This document shows, in pieces, positions 21,492 to 34,794 of a stretch of DNA of 64,000 bases. The position numbers and the translations under genes were made by a program. The DNA comes from Eremophila alpestris peregrina (taxonomy: Eukaryota; Chordata; Aves; Passeriformes; Alaudidae), in assembly GCA_009792885.1 (NCBI GenBank), contig WMCF01000035.1:3085917-3149916 (forward strand). Reading direction: 5' to 3'. The notes beneath the pieces were generated by a model that did not search any database, was not told the origin of the DNA, and worked only from the letters and a program-made list of their open reading frames with translations. Numbering within the stretch: position 1 is the first letter of the stretch; the number at the start of each line of letters is the position of its first letter.

Positions 21492-23744
21492 AGTTCAAAA
21501 GTCCTGGAGCTGATCAAAGACTGAAGAAATCAAGTGAAAGGGGCCTAGAATTTTTGGCAAAATGCACCCTGTTACCACAGTTAGCCCTCCTGGCAATACT
21601 GGATTTCCAGGTTTAAAACCATGCTGGACTTGCTGTTCCCATCACTGCTGATAAATGCCTTGTTCCTGAGGGCCAGCAGCTTGCAATCTCTCATGATTAT
21701 TACATTCTCCATTGAGTTTTCAGAGATGATTTAGATATGCACACCAATTCTAATAAGTCATTTATCTATGTACTTGCATTCCACTGTAAGTTTTCTACAT
21801 AAACATTTCCTGTGTAGCTGTGAAGGTGTCTGTTTACCTATGAGTTAATCATTCTCTTGTCTCTGCTGCTAAATTGCTGTGAGAGCTCAGATGATGTATG
21901 GATTTAACTAAAGAGGGCCAAGTGTCAATATGCTACAATGGTGCAGGACAAGTTGATTTCCTGTATTTTGCAGTTGCCCTGCCACAGAGGTTGGTTCAGT
22001 GGTGCTGCCCAGAAGCTGTGTGGGATGGGGACTGTAGTTGAGCTGCCAGACTGATCTGTCCTCTCTCAGGGCAAATCTCAGACTTGTTTGGTGTCTTGAA
22101 ACTGGTACTTTACAGTGCTAAACCCCTACAAGTCAGTTGCAGACTGTGTCCTGCATCCAAGATGCACCAAAGTGGAGCTTAATGTTGAGTTTCACCACGG
22201 TTCAATCTGTCCTGGAGAGCAATTTTTGTGCCTCACATAGTGGAAGGCCAGTCTGTTTTTCTGTGAGATGTAAAGGTGTTTGCCACTTGGTATATAGCAA
22301 ATGAGATGGTAAAACCTGGGGGGAGGGTATTAAGATAAAGAGAGAAAAAGCTTCCAAGTAGCTCTTGACAGATGGTGCTTGAAAATGAGTATCTCTTTGG
22401 CACCATGAATGCTCCCTGAGGGGTTCTTCATTCTCCAATTCTTTCCCCATTCTTTTTTCCCTTCGCTTGCTCCCTGACACTTCCCTTCATTTGCTGTAAT
22501 TTAAATGAAAGCACAGAAAAGGCATATTTGGTTTTAATATGTAAAGAGCTGCTCCTGGGTTTGAAGCAGCCATTTAACATGCAGGTTGAGTGAAAAGAGA
22601 AATGGAGGCTGGGGCTGCTGGCTGTCAGTTCTTGCCACAGCAGTCGCTGCCATTGCTTGGCTGCTATCAAAGATTCATCAGGGGGGAAGTCTCTGCTTTG
22701 CAGACAAAAATAACAGATGGTCGTTCGTGTTTGCCTTACTCCGGGGGCCTCACCACAATGCACGAGGTCCAAGAGAATTTGAATTACTGGGGGTGGCTGC
22801 TTTCTCTGTGTGTGTTCATGCATATTTGAACAGATTTTTTGTTTTTGGATTTTATAAACTTGCTAATGAGTTTAATGATGAACCTATAGATTTCCTGAGA
22901 TGCTTACATGATGTGTTGGTTTTGAAGTGAGTTTTAATTAAATTTTCCAGCACTCATCCACAATTTAGCACTGTTCTGTTGCAAAACAAGCTTCTTGCCA
23001 CAGGTGGCAGGGCATGGATGTGACTCAGAAAAAAGCTCTTTCTGCAGCCAACCCAAATAAACATGGTTCATTTTGGAAAAATACTGATCACATTTTTGTC
23101 TTCAGCAAACTAAAACTGTAGGCAAAATAAATGTCTGTTTTAGTATAAGGTAAGTAGAACAGAATAGGATCGTTAAGTTTTGAATCTCTTATTTTTATCT
23201 CTTTAAACTTGGATTTTTTATTTCTTGAAACTATCTGGCTTTATCTTTACAAAAAATTTCTGATATGTAAAAGTTAACATTGAACGCTTCAAAAAGGTAC
23301 CTCAAATACTGTGTATGGCCAAGGAATGTGACGTTTAGCCTTTTCGTCTTACGTATTTTCAGCATTATTGCTTCCAATTAAGTGACTTATTTGGTATTCA
23401 GACTTAGGTTTAAAATAAAATAAAACCCAGTCATTGTTAGTGTGTGTATGTGAGTGTGCAGTCAGTGTGTTTATGTTGATCAAGTACCAAGTTTATGAAT
23501 TGCAGGAGCACTGATGAGAAGTCAACCCCAGATCTATACCCAGTTGTCTATTTCTTGGTTCCAGAAGGATTCTGTCTGAGACTCAAATACCAGCTATGTG
23601 TATTTGGTCAACCTGTGTGCACCATGCTGGCAGTTGGTGTTTGGGACCCCCACACAGGTGGCTGTGTGTGGGACATGTCTCAGACTGAGGTGCTGTGTGC
23701 CAAGGCTTCATTGAATGCCTAAAGAACACTGAGCATTGGTTGGT
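21492..23744. other. non-coding DNA with one multi-frame-open block
   Basis: At 22428-22930 three frames are open together (131 codons minus, 114 and 79 codons plus), but none matches a known protein. The block is moderately GC-rich and might be conserved non-coding DNA. A short exon-like segment lies at 23106-23149. The rest holds nothing recognisable. Confidence 0.45.
23106..23149 (+). other. candidate small exon or pseudoexon
   Basis: A good acceptor tract (CACATTTTTGTCTTCAG, ending 23105) and a strong donor (AAG|GTAAGTAG, GT at 23150) bound 44 bases. Only the frame starting at the first base is open (QTKTVGKINVCFSI plus two bases), which would join in phase to the end of the first exon at 7974. 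The translation is not recognised. Splice-like pairs this short are common by chance. Confidence 0.15.
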
Positions 23745-23886
23745 AATCACAGAATCTGCTGAGTAGGAAGGGGCCTACAAGGACTGCGCTCAGCTCATGG
23801 CCCTGCACAGGACCATGCCCAAGAGTCACATCATATGCCTGGGAATGTTGTCTATACACTCCTTGAACTCTGTCAGGCTTGGTTAA
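23745..23886 (-). mobile_element. CR1 LINE 3'-end fragment
   Basis: The plus strand shows the reverse complement of a CR1 3' region. It has the ATCACAGAATCTGCTGAGTA start, GGAAGGGGCCTACAAGGA, a stretch for CTCATGGCCCTGCACAGGAC, TCATATGCCTGGGAATGTTG and CTTGAACTCTGTCAGGCTTG. This is a third CR1 subtype. The copy is short (about 140 bases), diverged, non-coding and inactive. Confidence 0.88.
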
Positions 23887-26800
23887 AACCCTATACTAAA
23901 AACATCAAGTTGTTGTTACCTAACAACAGCAATAAAGCTTGGTAGCCTGTTTGGGTTCTGTGGGTCCTGACTCCATTTGTCTGCTTTTGCAGTCACCTGG
24001 GTCTGGGAATCATGCAGAGAAAGCTGTATGAGCAAGTCCAGTACATGGCATACTGCAGGCTTTTGGGATGATGATTTCTCCTCTCAAATGGCCACCCCAC
24101 TTGCTTTCTTCATGGCAGAAGAGGAGATAGATGCATTGATAACTAGGTGCTGGTTGGCTTGCTTGATTTTAGGAGTGAATTTTATGTTAATGGAGTGGCT
24201 ATTCAAGCATGACTGAAAATGCATGTAATTTGGCTTAGATTCTTTAATATGGTTGGCTGATTCTCAAGTGAATTTTGCTAGATGAGCTGTGTAATCAAGT
24301 TGTACTCTACTATGAGATGTGTACTCTGTGTATAGATGTTTGGTAAATAAAAGTTATAACTGTAATTTTGAACTCTGTAGACCTTTTAATGTCAGAAGGA
24401 GGAAAAAGCTGGTTCTGTGGTGGTTGTTGTGATGATGGCCAAGATAATCTATCAGCAAAGGTCTTTGAGGTTTAATTTTAGATTTGCAGAAGCATGGCCA
24501 ACTGGTGAAATGTTTGTTTTGTTGGTCAAGCTGTTTGAAATCTGTGAACAGGCAAATTAGAAGACAACACAGAATAGCAAAGTTGAAGGCTTGTTTGCCC
24601 AGTGATGAAATCACATACTTTTCATAACAGTGCTGATATACAGAGTTCTCTCAGTAATCCTGTTCTAAATCCTGCTTCTGGCTCACACAGAGTGATGGTC
24701 AAATAGAAAAATATGATTAATAATAAGACTGATGCTTTGTAGCAGTTAAAAAGTTTAATATTTGCACAAGTATTTTCTGGCAAAATACTAGCTTTCATTT
24801 TTAGGTGACTACTTAGAAACTTTCCAAACTCTTATGCTGATGACAAAAATTTCTAATATCCTGAATTCCAGGAATTGAAGTAACCTTGAGTGTCAGTACT
24901 CATTTGATCCAAATATGAAGACAAAACCCTCCATAGAAGACAAGAACATGGGTACACTTTAGAATTCAGACACCTGGATTTCATGCCTCCCTTCAAATAA
25001 GGCAAATTTGCATTTTGTGTGTGTGCGGAAACAATTCGAGGAAGTATCTGGGTTTTAGTTATTTATTTTTTTGCCTATAAAATAGTGATTTTTCTTTTTT
25101 ATTCCTCTCCAGTTGGAAGATACACTAAAACCATTTGCACCCAGATGATGATTCTTCATGCATTTCATTGTCCTTATCAAAGCAGTGTCGGCTGTCTTAG
25201 TATTTAAATGTTTGTATTGTGTGACCCTGAGATGAGAGGATTGTAAGTGTACTTTAGAGTAACTTGGCCACTTAGCTGTGGTTGGAGATGCATGTTTTGA
25301 GAGATCCTTCAGGAATCTACAGTCATCACTGGTTTAGTATTTATTTTTTTTTTATTATCCTATGTAGAAAACAAACAACTCCAAACATAATAAAATCCCA
25401 ACTGTTCTCAGAATTCAAATCAGGCAAAAAGTGTTTGTGGGTAGGAAACCCTTCTTTTTTCATGTGTTTTCATCTGCCAGCTCTACAATTTCTGTCTTTT
25501 GAGAACCTTATAGGATGTGTTTGTGTGTTGCTGACAGGCTGCTCTGAGTTCAAGTACCAGTCAACAATATTCATTGATCTGTTATTTGGAGATGGCATTT
25601 GACACAGTATATTTTGAGAAGTTCAGTTTATAATGTTTATGACCTGAATTCATGGTGGTGAAAGGGTCTGGGCAGAAATAGTTAAAGACTTTAAGTCCCT
25701 CTCTCTGGACCACCAGGTGATTTCCAATGTGCTGACAAGGATGTGTAGATTAGCAGGTGGTTCACGCAGGAAAGCTAATGATGTTCATTGGCAGCTGGGG
25801 ATATGAAACAGCAGGGGAGAAGTTAGAAGAGGTTGGGTCTGGAAAAGAGTGATGGTAGGGTTTCTGGCTCAGTAAGACTGCCTATTCCATGCTACAACTG
25901 CCTCTTTTGCTCTATAATAATAGAAACCTTTTTGTGTCTATCATTTTGCCAAGACACCTTCCAGGCCAAATAATATATTGTTCAAATTGGAATGTGGTTC
26001 CTCAGACCCAGGTCTAGGGATGTGAGGTCTTATAGAGCTTTGTGGTTACTGAGATACATAAGGTCCTTAGGTTAGTCTGAAGCCTTGTTGGATTTTTAGG
26101 GTGTTGTGGAATGGGCAGAGTTATCTAGGCTAGGATTTAGTACAGCTACCTGCTTCTGGGCCAGAGTTTGTTGGGTGGTTCAGATGGCTGAGATGACCCA
26201 AAAGGATGGGAGTTAGCAATGTGGAGGAAATAAGGATGATGTATGTGACCCATCTGGTTCAAGTGACTGGTACCTTTGTGCTTCATGGCCTGAATATGGA
26301 AACTATGTGGACATATAAGGGTGGTGATGTTAATGAAAAGTGGCAGTTCCACATCTCCAGTGCCAAGTGCATTACTGAATAATTCAGTCCCTTGTACTGT
26401 ACATTTCACTTCATTTCCCTTGTAAAAGGATTTATTGTTTGGCACAATAATTCTACTGCTGTCCTTATCACAGTTTGGCCATAGGAATGCAGTAAGGTGT
26501 GCATGGAAGCAGGGAAGAGATTTATAGGTGATTAAAGCTACTGTGTTCTCATCTGTTGCAGACTGTACGATAGATCCTTGGAGCTACTCTGGTTTATAAC
26601 TGAGAAGGGAAAAAGTGAGAATGCCTATTCAAACCAACACCTCACACAGCAGTACCTCTTCATGCATGTTACTCAGATTATGGTTTCTTGTAAGGAGAAG
26701 TTCTTTTGAGTGTGAAAAATTCTTTCCCCAGGAGTTTTTCTTGGTACTGAATATGAGCTCCAATTTCCACCTACCCAACTCTTTCTGTGATCTTCAGGTT

Positions 26801-29800
26801 TTGCAGTAAGTTTGGGCCAAGTATGAGAACCCAGGTGTCTGAATGCAAAATAATCTAACAGTTCTTTTGAAGTACAGTTGACAGTTTAAACTTACTGGTT
26901 TCCCACTTGGGAAAAAGCACAGTAGATCCCACAGTTGAAAATGTCACGCAGGAACTTTGAAGACCTACCAGGTGCTTCTTCCAAGTGCTGAACACCTATT
27001 GGAAATATGCTGTTGTTTTTCTGTTTGATGCAACTGACATCCTTTTGTATCAGGGAGGAAACCAGTATTTGTGTTAAAGACAATGGCTTTAATTCTTACC
27101 CTGCATTGGCTGTGGACTTAAATGCAGCCCTTCATGGGATCTTATTTGTACCTTCTTGCACTTCAGAGAGCTTTTGCCAGGAGCATGTTCATTTAACTGT
27201 GTTATGTAAATACAGGCTGTTGCTTTAGATGGTGTTGGTGCATTGCTGTTTTGCACAGTAAGCTCAAAATCCATGGAAGGAGGTCCAGGGGAGCACAAGG
27301 TGCTTGTGACCATGGTACTGAGATAATGTCCTGCAGTAATTCATAATCGAGTTATGGTAATATTTTGATACTTCAGCACTAGTGAATAGGGGAGCAGTGT
27401 TCTTTTTGTTTTCCTTGTCAATAGTGGTTGGCTGTTACATGCCTTTTACACTGCTAATGCCAGTGTTTTATCCATAAGTATATAGGTTTCTGCAGTTACT
27501 CTGGTGGATTAATACCATAAGTGCTCAAATTTTACCTCAATTTTTTTTTCTAGTCCCACATTTTCAGCTGGCTCCATATAGCCAACTTTGAAGTTGTATC
27601 TGACTTTGTTTAGTAAACAAGTGAGGAGATTAATCTGAGTTATCCAGGGTGGCATTCAGCCATCTGTTCAACAGGATCCCTGGCTTGCAGAGTTGCTCTT
27701 TGATTACATGGGTGGTTTGTTTTACAGATGAATTTTTTTGATAATAGGGAGCATTTTACAATAGTCAGTCTCATGTTTTGCCTTATATTACAGAACTTGG
27801 AGGGAAGTGTATGGCAAGCAGTATAAGGGAGTCAAGGCAGCACATGAAATGGCTCTAAGAACTTAGGAGGTGCAGAAGCATGTGGAAAAGGGAACAGGGT
27901 TTCCTCAGAGGTAGATGGAAAACAGGTGAATAGGGGAGAACATCAATTAGGGATGACCCTGTGTTTTTGTGCAGTTTGCCAGTATTGGAATGCTTTGCAC
28001 TCAATCCAAATTTACAATATACTGGAGGGAAGAAGGAGAAAAAAAGAACAATTATTAATTTGAAGTCCATTCTTCGGTGATTGATTTAAAGATATGTTTG
28101 GTGAACAGAAGGATTAAGCATTACCTTGGTGACTATGTTTTGGTACCTTCACTTGAAGGAACTTATTCTACAAAAATACCTATTTCATCTAAATAAGCAT
28201 GGATGTCTGAAAGCTGAACCCAGAAAAATTCAAATTAAATGGGAAGTTTTTGCTCGGTCAAGTTGATTCACTGTTGAATAGAAGTGTCAAGAGAGCTGTG
28301 GAGTCTGTTTGCCTTAATTCCCTCAGGTAGAGACTAGAAAGTATAATTTGATCAAACAAGTTTTTGGCTTAAACACACAGGTAATTGGTTAACATTTTAA
28401 GTGCTATCTCAAGCAGGAAATTATATTACTCAGTAATGGCATTCTTTGGTTTTAACATGTCTGATCAGCTGGTGGAAAAAAGAACAGAACATTTTTCTCT
28501 GTCACTGAAAAATTAAAATTCATTAGAATTTGATCTAGAGAATACAATAATTTTTGTAGCTTTTAATGTGGCATTTTGTTGCTGAAGAAAAACAGAATTT
28601 CTGTATTTCTTCAAAGGCAGTCCTATTTCATCAAGAGATAATGCCCAAGTACAAGTATCTTGTGTGTGCATGCATACTCTGTATTTTGAAAATGCATTTC
28701 AAGAAGTGATTTTGTAGCAGTGGATTGTTGAATATCTGATAGCTGAAGATCAGGAAGAGATGACTGAAGCTCCTTGGTGAAAGGTGTATGGTGTTGTTTA
28801 CCACCTACTGCTGTTCTTTTGAAACACATCTGTGAGCAGAATATTGTCAAGGGATGTTTACAGAATAAGCTGAGAGCCTGTCAGCCACTCAGCCTTTTCT
28901 CTGTGTTCTGGTGAATAAGTTCAATCTCCTCTGTGTTTTCCTTTCCCCTCTTGTAGCATAAAAATAATCTGAAATCCACAGCAATGTAGGCAGCTGGGAA
29001 CCTGGCAGCCCAAGTATTCTGTCAGGAAGAAAATTGGGCCTGGAAAAAATCTTATGCTGGGACACTCTGTGCTGTCTTGGAGTGCTGGGAGCCTCTTGCA
29101 ATGCTTTTAAAGGCATCTCCTAGATAACATCTGCTTATTGCTCGAGAGTCCACCTTTAAGTCCTCAGCTTTCTGCAGAGGTTTTTTTTGTAACATGTTTC
29201 ATCTTGCTGGCCTTAGAGGTTTTTATTGACTCTGCCTTTATTGGAGCACACAATGAGTAAACTGCTTTTGCTTGCATGTGATTCCTTCCCTGCTAGTGCT
29301 GCTTCCAGGAGCTTTTCTGTTCCTGCTTTAGGAATAGTCCCTGTTTTCAAGATCAACTGTGGAGTTCCTCATTGGAAATGAAAAAGCTGTTTCTTAAAAA
29401 GAAAATAAAATATCAAACAGTCATCTGATACCTTTTGTGGTGCCAGTTTTAATGGCACCTCTTGCTTGATTGAAATAACATTAATAATAGGCATTTGAGT
29501 TTAAAAATACCAGTCTGGACATCACTTTTCAACTCTGGTCTTAGTTACATGTGAGCTTTATATTGCATTTAATTTGAATTTGATCTTGTTAGTAAATTTC
29601 TGTTTGAAAATTATAAATTGCTTGGTTCAAAACATTCTATTTTCTCTGGACTTCTGAATTATTCCAGTTTTAAACATCGATCACCTGCTTCACTATAACG
29701 TTTATTGTTGGAAGGTGACAACAAAGCCTCTGTTTGCTTCATTCTAAATAAAATGGAGGTAGGTGCAATGATTTTCATGTAGTGTTTTCTTAGGCAAATG

Positions 29801-29880
29801 ATAAACTTAATTTACCCATATTGTTAATCGGTGCTGTTTTTAACTTGCTGAGTATTTTCTGCAACAAGGGTATAAAAAAG

Positions 29881-29937
29881 GCAAAGCAAAAAGCTACAAG
29901 AACCAAACAAAAAAACCTGCAAACAAACAAGCAAAAC
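29881..29937. repeat. A-rich low-complexity stretch
   Basis: The sequence is dominated by CAAA and CAAAA units (for example AACCAAACAAAAAAACCTGC). No transposon body is attached. Confidence 0.7.
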
Positions 29938-31782
29938 TTTTGAAACCCTTGAAACACTGAAACTTACTAAAGTGCCTTATAGTGAATTATACAAAGCCAG
30001 AGGGATGCCATCTGAGCTGTTTGATGTCTTAACTCAGTACAGGGCTATATTTTTTAAAAAAACCAAAACATCCCAACCAAACAAGCAAATGATGTGAAAT
30101 AAGCCCCAAAGCAAATAAAGAAAATCCCTAGTGCAACAGAACACCAGCTGGCTCCACACAAGTGTCTGTTGGGCACTGTTTGTGGTCCATGAGCTGTTCT
30201 GGGCAGCTCCCATGTCCTGCTCTGGCCTGCGGTCACTTTTACTAATTTCCTTTTATTTCTCCCTATTTTTTTTTTTAATTCAACTCAAAGTTCGTTTTTC
30301 CTGATTGAAAGCAATAAAGACCAAAGCCACAAAGGAGTCATCTCTCAGGTGAAAAAGAAGTTACTTGTTTCTAAACTACTGATGTGTACATTTAATCCCA
30401 AATTGTGAGAGAGAAATCTGGGCAAAATAAAGTAAGATGAGATGAGGGAATTTAAAACAATGCCTTCTCCTGTACTTGTAGTTCTCCTCCAGGTACTTGG
30501 TTGACAATACCTCAGGTTGCTGCTGCTTCCCTATATTGTCCCACTGAGCATATTCAAGAAGTACATCATGAGAGGATTGTTCTGTGGCACTAACACTTCT
30601 GTTGGGATGCTAGGACAATAAAACTAGTATGTAGACTTGGGAATTAATATCTTCATGAATTAACTATTCTGTTACTTGTGAGTTACATACACACTTGTAC
30701 GCAATTTATCAAGATTTTTATGTATGCAAAGCACAAAAAACCCCAGAAATGCCTGCTTAACGTATTAGAAGTTATTTTTTTGATCAGTAATCAGTTTAGG
30801 CAGTTTTGACAAACCTTTTCTTTCAATTCAGTGCTTTGAGGCCATTAGGGAAGTTTTCACTTGGTGGCAAAGATGATGAGAAAACACATCACTTGCAGTA
30901 AGAAGTAGTGCCATGGTACTGAAAGCACAGTAGCAACTTAGAGATTAAATAGTGCTTGTTCCCACAACTCCTACTTTGCAGCACTTTATTTATTTAATGT
31001 GTCACACAGTGCCATTGCTCAGCTGGAGGCTAAGAGGGAATATAGCCAGACTGCATGCCTGCAGGAGAAGCAAGAGGCCTGGAATGCTCCATTTGGAAAA
31101 CAGTATCTGTGTAGTAGTGCAGCTTTAAACCAAATAGGTATTTTCCACATAAGGAAAAAGGATTTCAGCTTTACCATAAGACTTAAAAGGAAAAGTCCTA
31201 GAAGATTCTGTGCTCTGCTTGCAGCCATAGGCTCAAGGCCAAGACAGAAACACAGATAAGTCTTTTTACCTGTCTTTCTGAAATGCAGCCATTCTCTATT
31301 GGGCAGTTTGCCAAAAATCCCACCTCAGTCATCCTGTATTTAAGGCAGAGCACAAAGCTTCTTGGGGCTTCTTGGGTTGTGGTAGCAGGGTACAATGTCT
31401 CTAAGTCCCTGTGCTCTGCTTCTGTTTTGTTCGTTTATTGTTTATTTTATAAGTTTATTAAACCTTTTGCTTTACAAAACATACCCAAGGAGCCATCTCG
31501 TTGTTATTTTTAAGCCGTTCTTTGGGGTGCAGGCACCCTCAGAAACTTGATACATCTGCACGTGGCTTATTCCACTCTGGCCACATGCAAGAATGTGTCA
31601 TATCTGTAATACAAAGCCAGGATCCCATGTCTTGTGGCCCTGGTGTACTTGTATTTGCATCACGGCAGCAGCATGGCTCAGTTGACTGCGGCAGCAGCCC
31701 AGCTGATGTGACTGGCATTGTGATCAGATACCTGATTGCAGTCTCTGGATGGATGGAGGGCAGGACGTGAGGAGCATGACAA

Positions 31783-31798
31783 TGTGTGTGTGTGTGTG
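31783..31798. repeat. (TG)8 microsatellite
   Basis: Eight uninterrupted TG units. It is short and may be variable in length between individuals. Confidence 0.9.
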
Positions 31799-34781
31799 CT
31801 GCTGCCGTGTGATAGCAATCTGTGATGAGGACAGGGGCTCACTCGGCACTGCAGAAAAGTTTTATAAGGACATGATGAAACTGCTGTGTGAAATTCTGGT
31901 TGTTACTGGGATTTTGAACTCTGAGGTACTGCCAGCTTGTCCAGAAGGTGTATTGACAAATGTATTTAGGCTGTGCAGAACTCAGAAGGTACAGGGGTTC
32001 TGAAATGCAAGTTTTCTTCTGACAGAGACTTATACATAATTTGAGACCAATTTTGAGTTTCCAAGGCTAAAGTAGTCCAAGTGTTGGATTCCAGTGTGGT
32101 TTTCATGATCTTTCTTTTCAAAATTATTAAAATTTCTTGCATAACTGTCAATAAAATTTTGTGACAACGCTTCGGACTTTTTACATGCTGTGCTAAATTG
32201 TTCAGACATAGGATCTTGATTTTTCTGTTTATTGATCACAAGTTTCTATGGTCTTACTGTTTTCAGTGGAGAAATTCCTGGCCCATACTGGTTGCAGACT
32301 GTGCAGTGTGGTATTCAGAAAAATACTTTTCTAAATTGCCAAAATGATTTTTTGGAACACTTCTTGGGGTTAGTGGAAGAAAAATCCTGACATAAGATCT
32401 TTGCCTTGATGTTCTTTTTGGAAATGAAGACAACTGTAGAAATAAAGGAAACGAGTGAAAAGAGAAGAAAATTTCATGGCCTTTATATTCAGAGCAGGGA
32501 AAGCTTTTCAGATATGTACAGCAGCAGAGCAATATCTCCAAGTCAGATGTACAGAAGTCCCTTCTGTAGTGGAGTGCTGCACATCCTCTGTTGGCCCGCA
32601 TTCAATGGAAGAAATTTTTAATTCTCTTTCAGACAGAGCCCTGTTTTAGTTGTAAAAACCATCTAGTTTGTGAAGACAGTGTTTCAGCAGAATGACATAC
32701 TCAAAAGTAGGATGGCGCATTCAGACACTCTTGCTAGTATTTTCCCATCCTCAGTTTTTACCTAGTAAATTATTTGTGCTGGTGCTCAATGCTTCTGTCA
32801 ATGCTGATGAGGCAATGTTTAAAAATAAGCTAATACATGTCTTCAAATGGGATGAAAATACATCCAGGTCTAGAGTGGTTTTCAGTATAGCTGGTCCCAA
32901 ACATAGGCACAGACTTAACCTCAGATCTAAATAAAACTGGTAATCAGTAGGTATATCATGGTGATAGCTGATGAGAAACCAGGTGCAATTGATTGTTTTG
33001 CTTTGTCAATATAGACTTAACACTCTGTTCTCAACTTACCTGCAAAGGGAATTCCTATTTATAGTAAGAGTAAAGCTCTGATATTTCAAAAATTCAATAT
33101 TGTGCTTGATCAGTGTTAGATGCATCTGAGCAGGGCACTCCTAATGTTACAATATCAGTGTTATTTGCAGAGTGCTTTGAGAGTACATTACCTCTGCTGC
33201 AATGTATATTACCTTCCTATGTTTTAAGAAAAGTTACTGATTCGTACAATTAGATAAATTCCTACGTGTTTAGCTAGCATGACAGTAAGTACCTTTCTGT
33301 AACTCACTACTTCAACTGACAGGCAGAAAGAAAGAATTCACCAAGTAACTGAAACACTTTTCAGTTACAAAGTAATTTTTAATGAGGTACGTTTTGTCTG
33401 CTAGGAAGAGGAGTGAGGAAGGAAAAATAGCAAGTACAGTATACAAAAGGATCTTTGTGTTCCTAATACCGACTGACACGAGAGGCTTGCAAAACAAAAC
33501 CAAATCTTTTGCAATGGAAATGAACTGCATGTACAAAGAGACCAAGGGTGAAATGGAAAGCAAATGAAGTCGGTCATGTAGTTTCGTTTGTACCTGCAAA
33601 AAATGAGTCCTTTTACTTGAAAGTTAGTAACAAGCTGTATGCTTGAAGAATTACAACTAAACTGCTGTGGTCTGTTTGCACTGGAGAAGCAAAGAGTAGA
33701 AAAGCTGTCTCCTCAGTAGTACTCTTTTCAAATCTGGGTGTTAGTTGGGACCTTTGGGAGTGGGTTCTTTGGCCAAGTTGCAGCAGAGCAAACAAAGACC
33801 AGTAAAACGGGCTCCTTGCAGGGATTAGAACAGATTTGTCTGCTATCACACTGCAGATACTCTTGAAACAGCTGTAGCTTTGCTAAATTGTGGATAGTTC
33901 TCCAGTATCTTCATGGTATTCTTAACATAGCAGTTGTACAGAGAAACACGCTAAGAAAAGCCGGTGTCCATAGGAGATATTGGAGTCCTTCAACTTTATT
34001 TGAATAAAGTAGAGGGAGAGAGTCCACTGGCGCACATTCCTGCAGGGTTTTCTTGCTTGAGATTTCGGAGGGCACAGCCTCCATTTCTCCTAAACTCCCA
34101 GCTGCATGTTGCCCTCTTCCCCTTTGGCTGAGGTACCAGCAAAGGTACAGGCTTCCCAAACGCCTGCCTCGTATTCCCCCTTCAACCTGTCATTTCACAC
34201 CAAAGTTCTGAAATTCGGGCTTGTGCAGACCCGCCTGTCTGTTTCAGGAGTCAACTACAGGAGCTTGTAGTTAGCAGAGACATTAAGCCCCATTTCAAAG
34301 ACATTAACACCCGTAACTTCACTCATAGAGTTGTTTGTAAAGATTTTATCACGCATCTTCGCTTTTGCAGTGAACAAGGACTGTCTAATGGCTTGCTACA
34401 TGTTTCTGTGGCTGTGAGACAAAGAGGAGGCTGTTTGTATTTTGTTTGAAAAGATTCCAAAGTTCCGAATTTCTGCAGAAAGAGGCTGTGTAAGTTCTTG
34501 GTTCGTAAAACTTCCTTATAGATAGTGTACTAGAGAGAGACGACTCACAAATGTGGTCTTGTATTTGCCCTGGAATTGAGCAGTCCTTTCTGCAGCAGTT
34601 AGCAATTTTTTGGGAAAGCATTTTGTCATTGGTGCATATGTGGCATTCATGCTGGATTTGGGCTTTTAAATGATGCTGGTCTTGACAGCAAATTAGTGTG
34701 ACAGATACACATTCTGGTTTATGAAGGAATAAATCTGTTAAATTTGCCTGTACCAGATTTTAGAAGCTCTTAATTTTGGAC

Positions 34782-34794
34782 AAAAAAAAAAAAA
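34782..34794. repeat. A13 homopolymer run
   Basis: Thirteen consecutive A residues. No retrocopy was recognised upstream. Confidence 0.9.

Noticed and set aside
25540..25700. Resemblance to a CR1 reverse-transcriptase segment (ATTTGACACAGT, ATTCATTGATCTG)
   Set aside because: Only two short words match and they fall in the wrong order and spacing for the RT region.
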